A DNA stretch of 64,000 nt from assembly GCA_007922305.1 (NCBI GenBank), contig ML677335.1, positions 18,200,246-18,264,245 on the forward strand, in the 5' to 3' direction. The notes beneath the pieces are model-generated. The model was not told where the DNA came from. It searched no databases and saw nothing but the letters and a program-made list of their open reading frames with translations. Position 1 is the first letter of the stretch. Every line of letters starts with the position of its first letter. This DNA is from Dermatemys mawii (taxonomy: Eukaryota > Chordata > Testudines > Dermatemydidae). Shown here one piece after another: positions 51,630 to 60,649 of this stretch. A program made the translations under genes and the position numbers.

Positions 51630-54600
51630 ACAGCTTTACATATATATATGTATAGCTGTGTGTATATATATAGCTATATATATATAGCTATATATATATA
51701 ATATATATATAAAATATTATTGAATCCATCCTTAGGACACTGCAAAAAATTCAGTAGTATGATTAATGCATGTTTCATGTGCAACTCAGCTCAAGGCATT
51801 CCCAGGATCTCAGAAGCACATTCACAGTGGAGAACAGTGTAAATGCAGAAGTGACAAAGAGTCCTGTGGCACCTTAAAGACTAACTAAAATTTTTTTAGA
51901 GCATAAGCTTTCGTGGGCTAATACCCACTTCGTCGGATGCATGCAGTGGAAGTATCCAGGGGCAGGTATAAATAGGTAGGCAAGAACCAGGTGGGAGGAG
52001 ATAAGGTTAGTCCAATGAGGCTGAACCAGCTTGTTATCTCTAATCAGGGAGGGTGAGGTGTTCCTCTAGCAGTTGAACTGGAGGTGTGAATAGCGAGAGA
52101 AGAGAAGCTGCTTTTGTAGTTAGCTAGCCATTCAAAATCTCTATTCAGTCCCAAATTGATTGTGTCAAATTTGCAAATGAATTGCAGCTCTGCAGTCTCT
52201 CTTTGCAGTCTGGACTTGAAGTTTTTTTGCTGCAAAATGCTGACCTTTAAATCTTCTATGGTGTGTCCGGTGAGGTTGAAGTGTTCTCCTACAGGTTTTT
52301 GAATATTGCCATTCCTGATATCTGATTTGTGTCCATTTATCCTTTTTCGTAGGGACTGTCCAGTTTGGCCGATGTACATAGCAGAGGGACATTGCTGGCA
52401 CATAATGGCGTATATTACATTGGTAGATGTGCAGGTGAATGAACCAGTGATGGTGTGGCTGATCTGGTTTGGTCCTGTGATGGTGTTGCTGGTGTAGATG
52501 CGTGGGCAGAGTTGGCATCGAGGTTTATTGCATGGATTGGTTCCTGAGTTAGAGTTATTATGGCACGGTGTGCTGTTGCTGGTGAGAATATGCTTGAGGT
52601 TTGCAGGATGTCTGTAGGCCAGGACTGGCCTGCCTCCCAAGGCCTGTGAAAGTGAGGGATTGTTGTCCAGGATGGGTTGTAGATCACTGATGATGCGTTG
52701 GAGAGGCTTTAACTGAGGACTGTAGGTGATGGCCAGTGGTGTTCTCTTGTTTTCTTTCTTGGGCTTGTCTTGCAGCAGCAGGCTTCTGGGTACACATCTG
52801 GCTCTGTTGATCTGTGTCCTTATTTCCTTGTGCGGGTATTGTAGTTTTGAGAAAGCTCGGTGGAGATCTTGTAGGTGTTGGTCTCTGTCTGAGGGATTGG
52901 AGCAAATACGATTGTACCTCAGTGCTTGGCTGTAGACAATGGATCGTGTGGTGTGCCCGGGGTGGAAGCTGGTGGCATGAAGGTAGGCATAGCTGTTGGT
53001 AGGTTTTCGGTATAGGGTGGTGTTGATGTGGCCGTCATTAATTTGCACCGTGGTGTCCAGGAAGTGGACCTCCTGTGTAGACTGGTCCAGGCTGAGGTGG
53101 ATGGTGGGGTGGAAGCTGTTGAAATCATGGTGGAATTCTTCCAGAGTTTCTTTCCCATGGGTCCAGATGATGAAGATGTCATCAATGTAGCATAGATAGA
53201 AAAGGGGCGTGAGTGAACGAGATTTGAGGAAGCGTTGTTCCAGGTCAGCCATAAAGATGTTGGCATACTGTGGGGCCATGCGGGTGCCCATAGCGGTGCC
53301 ACTGGTCTGGAGGTATATATTGTCACCAAATTTGAAATAATTGTGTGTGAGGATAAAGTCACAGAGCTCAGCAACCACTTGTGCTGTGGCATCATCAGGG
53401 ATACTATTCCTGACAGCATGTATTCCATCTTTGTGTGGGATGTTTGTGTAGAGAGCCTCTACATCCATGGTGGCTAGGATGGTGTTTTCTGGAAGGTCAC
53501 TAATGCATTGTAGTTTTCTCAGGAAGTCAGTGGTGTCACGGAGATAGCTGGGAGTGCTGGTGCCGTAGGGTCTGAGTACAGTGTCCACATATCCAGACAG
53601 TCCTTCAGTGAGAGTGCCAATACCCGAGATGATGGGGTGTCCAGGATTTCCAGGTTTGTGGATCTTGGGTAAAAGATAGAATAGCCCCGGTCGGGGTTCT
53701 AAGGGTATGTTAATTTGTTCCTGTGTTAGTGTAGGGAGTGTCCTGAGTAGACGGTGCAGTTTCTTAGTATATTCTTCAGTGGGATCTGAGGGAAGTGGCC
53801 TGTAGAAACTGGTGTTGGAGAGTTGTCTGGTAGCCTCCTTTTGGTAGTCAGACCTGTCCATGATGACAACAGCACCTCCTTTATCAGCCTCTTTGATTAT
53901 GATGTCAGGGTTGTTTCTGAGGCTGTGGATAGCATTGCGTTCTGCTCGACTTAGGTTGTGAGGCAGGCGATGTTGTTTTTCCACAATTTCTGCCTGTGCA
54001 CGTTGACGGAAGATTCTATGTATAAGTCCAGACTGTCATTTCGACCCTCAGGGGGAGTCCATGTGGAGTTCTTCTTCTTGTGCTGCTGGTGGGATGGTGT
54101 CTGTGTATCAGTGCGCTGTTCTATGTAGTCTTGAAAGTATTCTTTGAGTCAGAGATGGCGTAAATGCAGTGTCTATAAATTGGATTTGTGTTTTTGCCTG
54201 AGATTTTCCATAATTTTCCTAGCCTTTTGACTAGTTATTAAGCTATTTATCAGAAATGGGCCCCCAGACTGGAACAGTGAGTCCAAATGTTTTTGAATTT
54301 TGGAAAAGTTTGGATCAGGATCTAAATTTAGTGATTGCCCTCATTTCTCTAGTGGGTCAAATCAAAACTGTAGCTCCGAACACTCCCAACTTTGAGGAAG
54401 TTCTGATGCAGATCTAAACTTTATAGCTCAGGCCCATCTTCAATACTTATTTAAACAAGTTTTCTCCTCCCATCATGTCTCACTTGATCCTACTGTGAAG
54501 TCATAGTACTTCATTTGAAAACATGCATTCTTATGCCATCAAAATATCATAACCCAGAGTATTATATTATGTTCTCCACAAATAGGGAAGAGGAATGGAT

Positions 54601-57600
54601 ACCTGGATATGTAGACAGATAGACAATATGTGAATTTCCATTCAGTAGATTTGAATCTGAACATGCCCACAATCCTTCTATATATAATTAAGTAGCTAAC
54701 AAAAATATATCTTCAGAAGAGCCTCTCAGTACAGACCTTCACATACCTGGAAAAGTAGCAGCTGTAGCAGGAGTCTCTGCTCCCTCTGTGGGAATGCCCA
54801 AGGTCTGAAGAGTATATTCTGCAGCATATGTCTTGGCTTCATCAACATATGCACTAAGCTTAGGAGGTGTGAAGGGATGTCTATGAATCAGAAACAAAAC
54901 ATTACCTGTTTTTACTATTTTAAGGATCTGATGCAAATTCCTCACAGACCAGGACACACTAACTCAGAGTGGCACCAGCCCCTGCCAGAACAACAGATGC
55001 AAACCCTGCAGACATACCTCCTCTGCTACAAACCTCCCACAGCGCACCTTTCAAGCTCCATGGGCCCTACACCTGCCTACCACAACATGTGATGTATCTT
55101 ATCCAATGCACTAAATGCCCCCAAAACAACTATGTGGATGAAACCAGACATGCACTCTACTCTCAAATGAATTCAAAGACAAAAACACTGTATCACCCAT
55201 GGTGAACTTTTCACAAAATAATCACTACTCATCTGACCTCTGTCTTTATCGTCAAAGGAAACCTGCACAACACCTCCGAAAGATGAGCTTGGGAGTCTAG
55301 ATTCATAACTTTCCAAGACTAAAAATCATGGACTGAACAGAGACACTGAACAGCCTGTTTTACCATGTATTTAGCTGTGACACTCTGGGTATGTCTTAAC
55401 TGCAGTTAGACACCTGTGGCTGGTCCATGCCAGCTGACCCAGGCTCATGGGACTGTTTAGTTGTGATGTAGACATTTGGGCTCAGGCTGGAGTCTGAGCT
55501 CTGGGCCTCTCATACCTTGTAGGGCCCTAGAGCCCAGGCTCCAGCCTGAGCCCGACTGAACATCTACATTGCAATTAAACAGCAACTTAGCTTGAGCCCG
55601 GTGAGCCTGAGTCAGCTGGCATGGGCCAGCTGCGGGTTTTTAATTGCAGTGTAGAAAAACCCTTACAGTACAATTCCCAGCCCTGAAGATCAGCTCTGAA
55701 TAAGCTCAAAAGTTTGTCTAGCTCACCAACTGAAGCTAGTGCAATGTAAGATATTACCTCAACCATCTTGTCTCTTAGATATCCTGGGGCCAATAGGACT
55801 ACAACAAAACGGCATCCTATTCTAAGAATGACAGCTTGACAATTCATACTTCCTGTCAAGTATTTTGCTCAAATAGAAAAATGGTGTGTTATTGATATTC
55901 TGTGAGAGAATATGTATTTGAGAAAAACATTACTATAAAAGAAAGAAATTACTTAATATTAATGTATGCAGCATACACAAATGTTAGTAGCCTGAACTTC
56001 ACTGTTCATGCAGGAAAAAAGACATGCTATCTTGAAAACCTGCATATTTCTGCTTATTTTTGTAAACTCTCTCAAACTGGAGGTGTAACTTTTAAATATA
56101 GAGTGGCTATTTGCTAAATATGACTGATTAACAATTATTTTTGATTACATGATATGGTGTGACCCGGTGAAATGCATCCAAAATATTGTTATATGTTAGC
56201 AGTGGAAATATACTGTATTTGATTCCTAGTTGGTATAATTATAGACATGGTTAGTGGCACGGCCTATTATTAAGGTTACCCGACACTTCCTGTTGTAAGA
56301 CCCTTATACTTTGTTTATACTTTGCTAAATTTTAACTGCTTGGACTGAAATTTTTCAACCTAGTTGTCTGCCTCAGACTGATTTTAATTTTTTTAATTTG
56401 GAAACTTAAAAAATAGTTCAGACATTTCCAAAAGTTGAGTCTATGGAAAAAATACATTGGTTTTGCTGACTGTTAAAAAAAAATTCTGGAGATAATTTCT
56501 TTCAAAAGCTGTAGTGCCACAATGTTTTGGAGCAGCGGCCTGAAATTTGGCAGAGGGTCATGGCGGCCTTTGCATCAGGGATTTAATTTTTGTCATCCCT
56601 GTGAAAAATCAGGGGGAGAGGGATACTGAGAATTGTGTAGAGGGAGGGACAGATCTGACAAGGAGCTGGAGTCAAGGGGGAAAACTGGCATTGACTAGGC
56701 AAACAGACTGGGACAAGCAGCCAGTCATAGGTGGACACTGTATTTGGACCAGGAACTCAGGATCTGTGAGACAGTGGGGATGAGCAAGAAATATAAGGGC
56801 AGGGTGGTGATTGGAGACGGGGGCTGATGGGAGAGAGGCAGATTAGCTAAGGGGCTAGGAAGGAGGGAACTGGGACTGGCTGGACAAAACTTCAGGGACA
56901 AGAAACTGGGGGGAGATTGAGCCTGGGGGTGTGGGGAAGACTATAGCTAGCTGGGCAATGGGAATGGGACTGGTATGAAAAGCCTGAGGAGTGGAGACTG
57001 GAACTGAGTAGGTAAAGAGACTAGGATTAATAGCTAGGGTGGGGAAGGGTTAAGCCTTGGATAGGGGAAAGTTTGAGGGGGCCAAAACAGAAAAAGTCAA
57101 GCTTGAGGACAATGAAGAGAAGAGTTTGAGCCCTCTACAGCACATTCCTCTCCAGACCGGGGAACAGAATCCAAGATTCCTGAGTCTCACCATTCCTGTG
57201 GTGTCAGCAAATACCTGTGACACACACTAGCAGAGTGTGTGATGAATCCTCCTTTAGTGCTGGTTCATGTAGAGGATAACAGCCCACTACTGCTGTTAGC
57301 TCAGGTGACAGAAGTCTGTGAAGTAGGTCTAAAGGTTCCAAACCTGCTGATGAATCAGTATGATGCCACTTGCTGGAATTTGTTTATTCGGTTTGCTTTT
57401 TAAAAATCCTAAGAAATTACCCAGCAAAAACTATTTAGAAAACATTAAGATTGCAAAGTCAAGCACTTAAAAGTTAGGAAATGCCAGAATTAAGGTTGCC
57501 TGTGCAACTTTAATTTGTCTCCCTTATACATATGATTTGATACAGCCTTTAATTACCTGATCATATACTATTTTTTTCCACGGGACTCTTACCTCATTCA

Positions 57601-57944
57601 GTAGACAGGATGGATAGTTCATACTGAATGAGTAGCTATTTAGTGTTTTGTTTTATCCTTCTTGTTCAAGTAAAACTTTATCCTTCCTCTCCAAGTCTAA
57701 AATTAATATAAATAGTGGCCTGTGTAATGGTTTCTAGCATTGATACTAAATAAATAGAAAATTTTAGAAATTGATTAAAAACCATACAAAATGGAATAGT
57801 TACATACATAGTAGGATTCTGGCTGGCAAGGGCAGGAATAGTGATTTTATATAGGAATAATTGTCTTTGGTCCTGGCCAACTGCAGAATGAAGCTGATAA
57901 ACAGGTTGTCCCCAGTTATTTTTCTGGCAGATTTCTTCTAAGAC
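48251..57944 (-). CDS. A1CF: APOBEC1 complementation factor, last three coding exons
   Basis: A1CF is a nuclear RNA-binding protein with three RRMs and a C-terminal dsRNA-binding-like domain. In mammals it recruits APOBEC1 to ApoB mRNA; it also has editing-independent roles in liver and kidney splicing. Exons on the minus strand are 57944-57808, 54880-54747 and 48402-48251. Phases match (I codon AT|A, G codon G|GA) and all introns are GT-AG. The 139 residues visible begin VLEEICQKNNWGQPVYQLHS and end AVATRSDGYGTF. RRM exons and the RG-rich middle lie beyond 64000; I found no further exon between 57945 and 64000, so that intron exceeds 6 kb. Sauropsids are not known to edit ApoB, so conservation here supports the editing-independent functions. 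Confidence 0.95.
48403..48599 (-). other. A1CF intron, acceptor-proximal part
   Basis: Sequence between the terminal-exon acceptor and the hAT element; no features. Confidence 0.4.
48600..49645. mobile_element. hAT-type element, 1.05 kb, perfect TSD
   Basis: Starts CAGAGGTCAGCAACC and ends GGTTGCCGACCCCTG (14 of 15 complementary), flanked by the exact 8-bp TTATAAAT at 48592-48599 and 49646-49653. The first 230 bp match copy A at 13528-13838. The middle (48890-49600) is GC-rich and absent from copy A, giving spurious frames on both strands; no transposase domain is seen. A GT repeat lies at 48840-48862. Non-autonomous. Confidence 0.88.
49654..50429 (-). other. A1CF intron, nothing recognised
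   Basis: No supportable repeat or gene; 50110-50400 is moderately G-rich. Confidence 0.35.
50430..51060. repeat. Probable palindromic DNA element remnant
   Basis: Centre 'catgatgcaccactgtttcc' ... 'gtgtggtgtatcacagaaga' is a decayed inverted repeat, flanked by T- and A-rich arms. Part (cacagaagatat ... gggagcc) recurs at 63130-63165. Class not determined. Confidence 0.4.
51580..51715. repeat. (CTAT)n and TA-rich microsatellite
   Basis: About 12 uninterrupted CTAT units (51581-51628) followed by alternating 'tatatatagctatatata' tracts to 51715. Confidence 0.95.
51901..51940 (-). ncRNA. Hammerhead-ribozyme-like motif at Penelope 3' end
   Basis: On the minus strand, helix I is GCAU (51940-51937) with AUGC (51904-51901). 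The core box CCGACGA matches CUGANGA with one U-to-C change; helix II is GUGGG with CCCAC (perfect 5 bp, 6-base loop); then comes GAAA; helix III is only the self-complementary AGCU followed by U at the cleavage position. All are in hammerhead order (type I). Hammerheads with tiny helix III are known from Penelope-like elements and work as dimers. The U-to-C change in the core may reduce activity. Confidence 0.68.
52044..53984 (-). CDS. Penelope-like reverse transcriptase with GIY-YIG endonuclease
   Basis: Uninterrupted 646-codon frame of a Penelope-like element. RT: DKGGAVVIMDR (34-44), LLPKIHKPG (104-112), motif A ATMDVEALYTNIP (171-183), motif B QTSGTAMGTRMAPQYANIFM (226-245), catalytic YIDD (267-270) and FLDTTVQI (308-315). 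A zinc-binding linker has C485, C490, C493 and H510. GIY-YIG nuclease: NVIYAIMCQQC then MYIGQTGQSLRKRINGHKSD (537-556) with the catalytic arginine R546 and E601 in RETAELQF. The ATG at 53984 is only the first in this frame: homologous sequence continues upstream (FRQRAQAEIV just before M) and a one-base shift near 54010 separates it from the N-terminal part. All catalytic residues are present. Host role: none; it copies itself by target-primed reverse transcription. Confidence 0.93.
   Translation of the reverse strand: MEKQHRLPHNLSRAERNAIHSLRNNPDIIIKEADKGGAVVIMDRSDYQKEATRQLSNTSFYRPLPSDPTEEYTKKLHRLLRTLPTLTQEQINIPLEPRPGLFYLLPKIHKPGNPGHPIISGIGTLTEGLSGYVDTVLRPYGTSTPSYLRDTTDFLRKLQCISDLPENTILATMDVEALYTNIPHKDGIHAVRNSIPDDATAQVVAELCDFILTHNYFKFGDNIYLQTSGTAMGTRMAPQYANIFMADLEQRFLKSRSLTPLFYLCYIDDIFIIWTHGKETLEEFHHDFNSFHPTIHLSLDQSTQEVHFLDTTVQINDGHINTTLYRKPTNSYAYLHATSFHPGHTTRSIVYSQALRYNRICSNPSDRDQHLQDLHRAFSKLQYPHKEIRTQINRARCVPRSLLLQDKPKKENKRTPLAITYSPQLKPLQRIISDLQPILDNNPSLSQALGGRPVLAYRHPANLKHILTSNSTPCHNNSNSGTNPCNKPRCQLCPRIYTSNTITGPNQISHTITGSFTCTSTNVIYAIMCQQCPSAMYIGQTGQSLRKRINGHKSDIRNGNIQKPVGEHFNLTGHTIEDLKVSILQQKNFKSRLQRETAELQFICKFDTINLGLNRDFEWLANYKSSFSSLAIHTSSSTARGTPHPP
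53985..54150 (-). pseudogene. N-terminal part of the Penelope ORF, frameshifted
   Basis: Minus-strand frame reading EYFQDYIEQRTDTQTPSHQQ, HKKKNSTWTPPEGRNDSLDL and YIES, out of frame with the main ORF by one base; the junction is at about 54007-54015. An in-frame stop lies near its start, so it is truncated at the insertion's 5' end. Confidence 0.7.
54170..54746 (-). other. A1CF intron, nothing recognised
   Basis: Sequence between the Penelope element and the exon donor at 54746; no supportable feature. Confidence 0.4.
54747..54880 (-). CDS. A1CF: A1CF exon: HPFTPPKLSAYVDEAK
   Basis: 134 bp, phase 2 in and 1 out. Minus-strand acceptor gattcatag, donor gtatgt. It encodes HPFTPPKLSAYVDEAKTYAA, EYTLQTLGIPTEGAE and TPATAATFPG. 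The alanine-rich stretch is shorter than in mammals. A decayed Penelope fragment starts only about 50 bases upstream of its acceptor. Confidence 0.95.
54932..55384 (+). pseudogene. Penelope GIY-YIG fragment, 5' part of a split copy
   Basis: Plus-strand relic opposite to A1CF. One frame reads LTQSGTSPCQNNRCKP (zinc linker CxxxxxC), another VMYLIQCTKCPQNNYVDETR and HALYSQMNSKTK, the GIY-YIG start. Stops and frameshifts throughout. It is a family distinct from the intact element at 51849 and continues at 55665 after a palindromic insertion. Confidence 0.85.
55385..55664. mobile_element. 280-bp near-perfect palindromic MITE inside Penelope relic
   Basis: The two halves are almost entirely complementary: 'ctgggtatgtcttaactgca' against 'tgcagtgtagaaaaaccctt', 'catgccagctgacccaggct' against 'agcctgagtcagctggcatg', and 'gggctcaggctggagtctga' against 'aggctccagcctgagccc'. 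It separates two parts of a Penelope fragment. End type GGGTATGTCTA recurs at 8270 and 29765. Confidence 0.85.
55665..55806 (+). mobile_element. Penelope 3' end, 3' part of a split copy
   Basis: Shares 'gtttgtctagctcaccaact', 'taagatattacctcaaccat' and 'atatcctggggccaatagga' with 38470-38606. It holds the mutated hammerhead-like motif. Confidence 0.75.
55681..55718 (+). ncRNA. Degenerate hammerhead-like motif
   Basis: CTGAAGA at 55683-55689, AGCT/AGCT stem II, then CAAAA where CGAAA is needed, AGTTT and GTC. The essential G12 is lost, so it should be inactive; listed because it documents the motif in a second copy of this family. Confidence 0.4.
55807..56599 (-). other. A1CF intron, AT-rich, nothing recognised
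   Basis: No supportable feature. The plus-strand frame at 55902-56117 has no recognisable domain. Confidence 0.35.
56600..57130. repeat. Degenerate purine-rich tandem array
   Basis: Irregular repeats of a unit like 'gactgggactggctgggcaa': seen at about 56700, 56870, 56945 and 57000 in varied form. Strong G/A bias on the plus strand. Probably a decayed minisatellite or the inside of an old element. Confidence 0.5.
57131..57807 (-). other. A1CF intron, nothing recognised
   Basis: AT-rich sequence just downstream of the exon at 57808; no supportable feature. Confidence 0.35.
57808..57944 (-). CDS. A1CF: A1CF exon: dsRBD-like domain
   Basis: 137 bp, phase 0 in and 2 out. Minus-strand acceptor ctcttatag, donor gtatgt. 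It encodes VLEEICQKNNWGQPVYQLHS, QDQRQLFLYKITIPALASQN and PT, the DND1/A1CF-type dsRNA-binding-like fold. Confidence 0.95.
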
Positions 57945-58102
57945 CTATAAGAGAAAAATGTATACCAGTTACAACCACATTTTAATGTTCTGGCCCATCT
58001 CCAGCCCTACTGGGTGCAAAAATACTTTGCTTTCCATTAATTTTCATCTGTAGATTATATGCTCAAAATTTTTAGTTATATCTATCTATCTTAGTTATAT
58101 AC

Positions 58103-58189
58103 ATATAACTAAGAATTTTGTGTATATTATATATATGTGTGTACATTATATACAAATATATATAATATACACAAAATTCTTAGTTATAT
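58103..58189. repeat. Perfect 34-bp inverted repeat, AT-rich
   Basis: Arms 58103-58136 and 58156-58189 are complementary at all 34 positions around a 19-base loop. They contain 'aactaagaattttgtgtata', so they are not just alternating TA. TATC and CA microsatellites flank it. Confidence 0.95.
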
Positions 58190-59125
58190 ATATAAAAATA
58201 TATATAATATACACACACACACGTTTAGGAGGTTTCAAGGGTCATAAAATCTAAGAATAATGTAAGCAACTTAAATGTTAAACCATCAATTAATTCATGA
58301 TGATTCACACCACTGAATCTGATCTATTTTCAGTTTAGTCCATTAAGTGTTTTACTTTGATGCAGCATTGGAATAATTTCCTTTGACTTCTATTCATTAA
58401 CCCATTTATGTCTCCAGAATTCTGCATTTTTAATATCTGTTAAAGAATTGTGACTGCATTATCCCACTTTTTCTCTGCTTCTTCTCCTGCTTAGTGGTGT
58501 GTAGTGAATGAATAGTGGGGGTGTATCCCTCTCCAAATTATTTATTTGCTTAAAAACTATTTAAGTTGCATTTCTGCCCAGTTTATTGCAGAGGCTACTT
58601 GCTCGCTGATGCTCCTGGTCTGTAACAGAAATTCTGAGTGGTATTGCCCTCTTTCTTTGCATTGATTATTCCACAAAATAAATGATTGTACATAAATGTT
58701 ATCATCCTATTTTATATTCCTTCTTCCAAATCACTGACTATATAGAGTGTCCCAAATCAGTTTTAATACTGATAATTAAGAGCTCTACTAGGGGCTCACT
58801 ATTCTACATAGCTTTCTAGTAATGAGGCCCAAGTCAGTTGTTTGTTCAGACAATGTCATCCACCAGTTTTATCGACAGGAATCTTGATTGGATCCTCTAG
58901 ATGCCAGCTGGCTTTAGATTTAAACAGGGAGTGTATACAGGGGAAGGTCCTATTTCCCTTCAGTGCTCTGCTGCTCATCAGCCAATGAGGGAGATGCAAG
59001 GTGATTGGTTCTTGCTTCCCACAACCCAAGTACAGGATTTATCAGGCCTTTTGCCCCATGTTTAGCTAAACTCTTCCACCCTCCCTCCTGATAATTATAT
59101 ACTATAGGAACTGGTGTTTATGGGT
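58190..59125 (-). other. A1CF intron, nothing recognised
   Basis: CA repeat at 58210-58222; otherwise no feature I can support. Confidence 0.35.
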
Positions 59126-59872
59126 TTTTTTATGCACTGCTACAGACTAGGGACCGAATGGCGAGGCAGCAGTTCTGCAGAAAAGGACCTAGGGGATACA
59201 GTGGATGAGAAGCTGCATATGAGTCAACATTGTGCCCTTGTTGCCAAGAAGGTTAATGGCATTTTGAGTTGTACAAGTAGGGGCATTGCCAGCAGATCAA
59301 GGGATGTGATCATTCCCTTCTATTCGGCATTGGTGAGGCCCCATCTGGAGTATTGTGTCCAGTTTTAGGCCCTACCCTACAAGAAGGATGTGGAAAAGTT
59401 GGAAAGAGTCCAGCGGAGGGCACCAAAAATGATTAGGGGCCTGGACAACATGACTTATGAGGGGAGACTGAGGGAACTGGAATTGTTTAGTCTGCAGAAG
59501 AGAAGAATGAGGGGGGATTTGATAGCTGCTTTCAACTACCTGAAAAGGGGTTCCAAAGAAGATGGATCTAGACTGTTCTCCGTGATACCAGATGACAGAA
59601 CAAGGAGTAATTGTCTCAAGTTGCAGTGGGAGATGTTTAGGTTGGATATTAGGAAAAACGTTTTCACTAGGAGGGTGGTGAAGTACTGGAATGGGTTACC
59701 TAGAGAGGTGGTGGAATCTCCTTCCTTAGAGGTTTGTAAGGTCAGGCTTGACAAAGCCTTGGCTGGGATGACTTAGTTGGGTTTTGGTCCTGCTTTGAGC
59801 AGGGGTTTGGACTAGATGACCTTCTGAGGTCCCTTCCAACCCTGATATTCTATAATTCTATAATTCTATGTT
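59126..59872 (+). mobile_element. CR1 LINE, 5'-truncated
   Basis: ORF2 C-terminal part, one frameshift near 59368-59390: [39 protein letters not shown], then KMIRGLDNMTYEGRLRELEL, RRMRGDLIAAFNYLKRGSKE and NVFTRRVVKYWNGLPREVVE ending SLEVCKVRLDKALAGMT. The 3' end has tandem 'attctataattctataattc'. Least mutated CR1 of the window, hence probably the youngest. Confidence 0.93.
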
Positions 59873-60649
59873 GCTTTGGGTATAACTAATTACCTGTTTA
59901 AAAGTTCAAGAAGGAATTTTTCCCACTGGGGTCAAATTGGCTATGGCCTAGTGGAGTTTTTGCCTTCCTCATAGAAATGGGAAAGCACAGGTTAAATAGG
60001 TATAGGTTTTAGGAATTTCATTTGAGGAACTTTATGAATGGTAGTTCATCACCACTTGAGACTGGTGTCCAGTGTGGACAGAAGGCCAGAGGGCCAGAGA
60101 CCAAAGAGCTGAAAGCCTTTTTCTGGTGGACTCCAGGTCTATGGGCAAGAGGAAGACCAGATTTGAGTTTGCAAATGGCAGTGGTACATAAGTCTACACA
60201 GAAACTCTCTTTGGTATCCTCTGTCCCCTTTGTAGGGGAAGCAGGGGAAGATGAGAAGGTTCAGCAAAGAAAGCTGAATCCTTGGGGTAGGCAGTGGAGA
60301 GTCTGCTCTGAGTTATGGGTTATATAATAGGAACTACGTAACCCCCTCACTGAACCCACGTATATGTCTGTTATTGGGAGATGCGGGATAAGGCTGGTGA
60401 AAGATTAACATTGGAGAAGAGCACTAACTAAGTTGCAGCCTGCAGCACAAAAACCATTGCTGTGTCTGTTCTCATTCATTTGGGTATCCAGATCAAATAA
60501 CTCTACCATATACTATGTTCAGTGATCTTAAAATGGAAACAGACTACTGCACAAAAGACTATCAGGAATCATCCTGTTAAATTTTCATCAAAGCTGCCTC
60601 CTCTAAACTGTTTGTTCAGTGTTGTAATGCTTTGAACTTAAATTTAAAG
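59873..60649. other. Unassigned, probably repeat-derived
   Basis: 59905-59975 ('aggaatttttcccactgggg', 'ggagtttttgccttcctc') resembles the untranslated part of the CR1-like element next to it. The frame at 60022-60327 has no recognisable domain. Confidence 0.35.

Larger units (their letters stand above)
51849..54159 (-). mobile_element. Penelope-like retroelement, young insertion
   Basis: 2311-bp element in the A1CF penultimate intron, same strand as A1CF. It is bounded by the exact 10-bp target duplication GTAAATGCAG at 51839-51848 and 54160-54169. From the 5' end (54159) it carries a partial N-terminal frame, the RT/GIY-YIG frame (53984-52044), a short 3' UTR and a hammerhead-like 3' end. 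The N-terminal frame begins abruptly, so it is 5' truncated. Penelope-like elements prime at nicked DNA and often give variable target duplications, consistent with this. Confidence 0.92.

Noticed and set aside
52165..53428. Further frames on both strands within the Penelope region
   Set aside because: Shadows of the 646-codon RT/GIY-YIG frame.
57809..57816. Alternative A1CF donor directly after CCTAC
   Set aside because: No GT there; the GT three bases later restores the conserved isoleucine and the phase of the next exon.
60022..60327. 101-codon frame as a possible LTR-element gene
   Set aside because: No recognisable motif; neighbours a CR1 3' end and is more likely untranslated repeat sequence.
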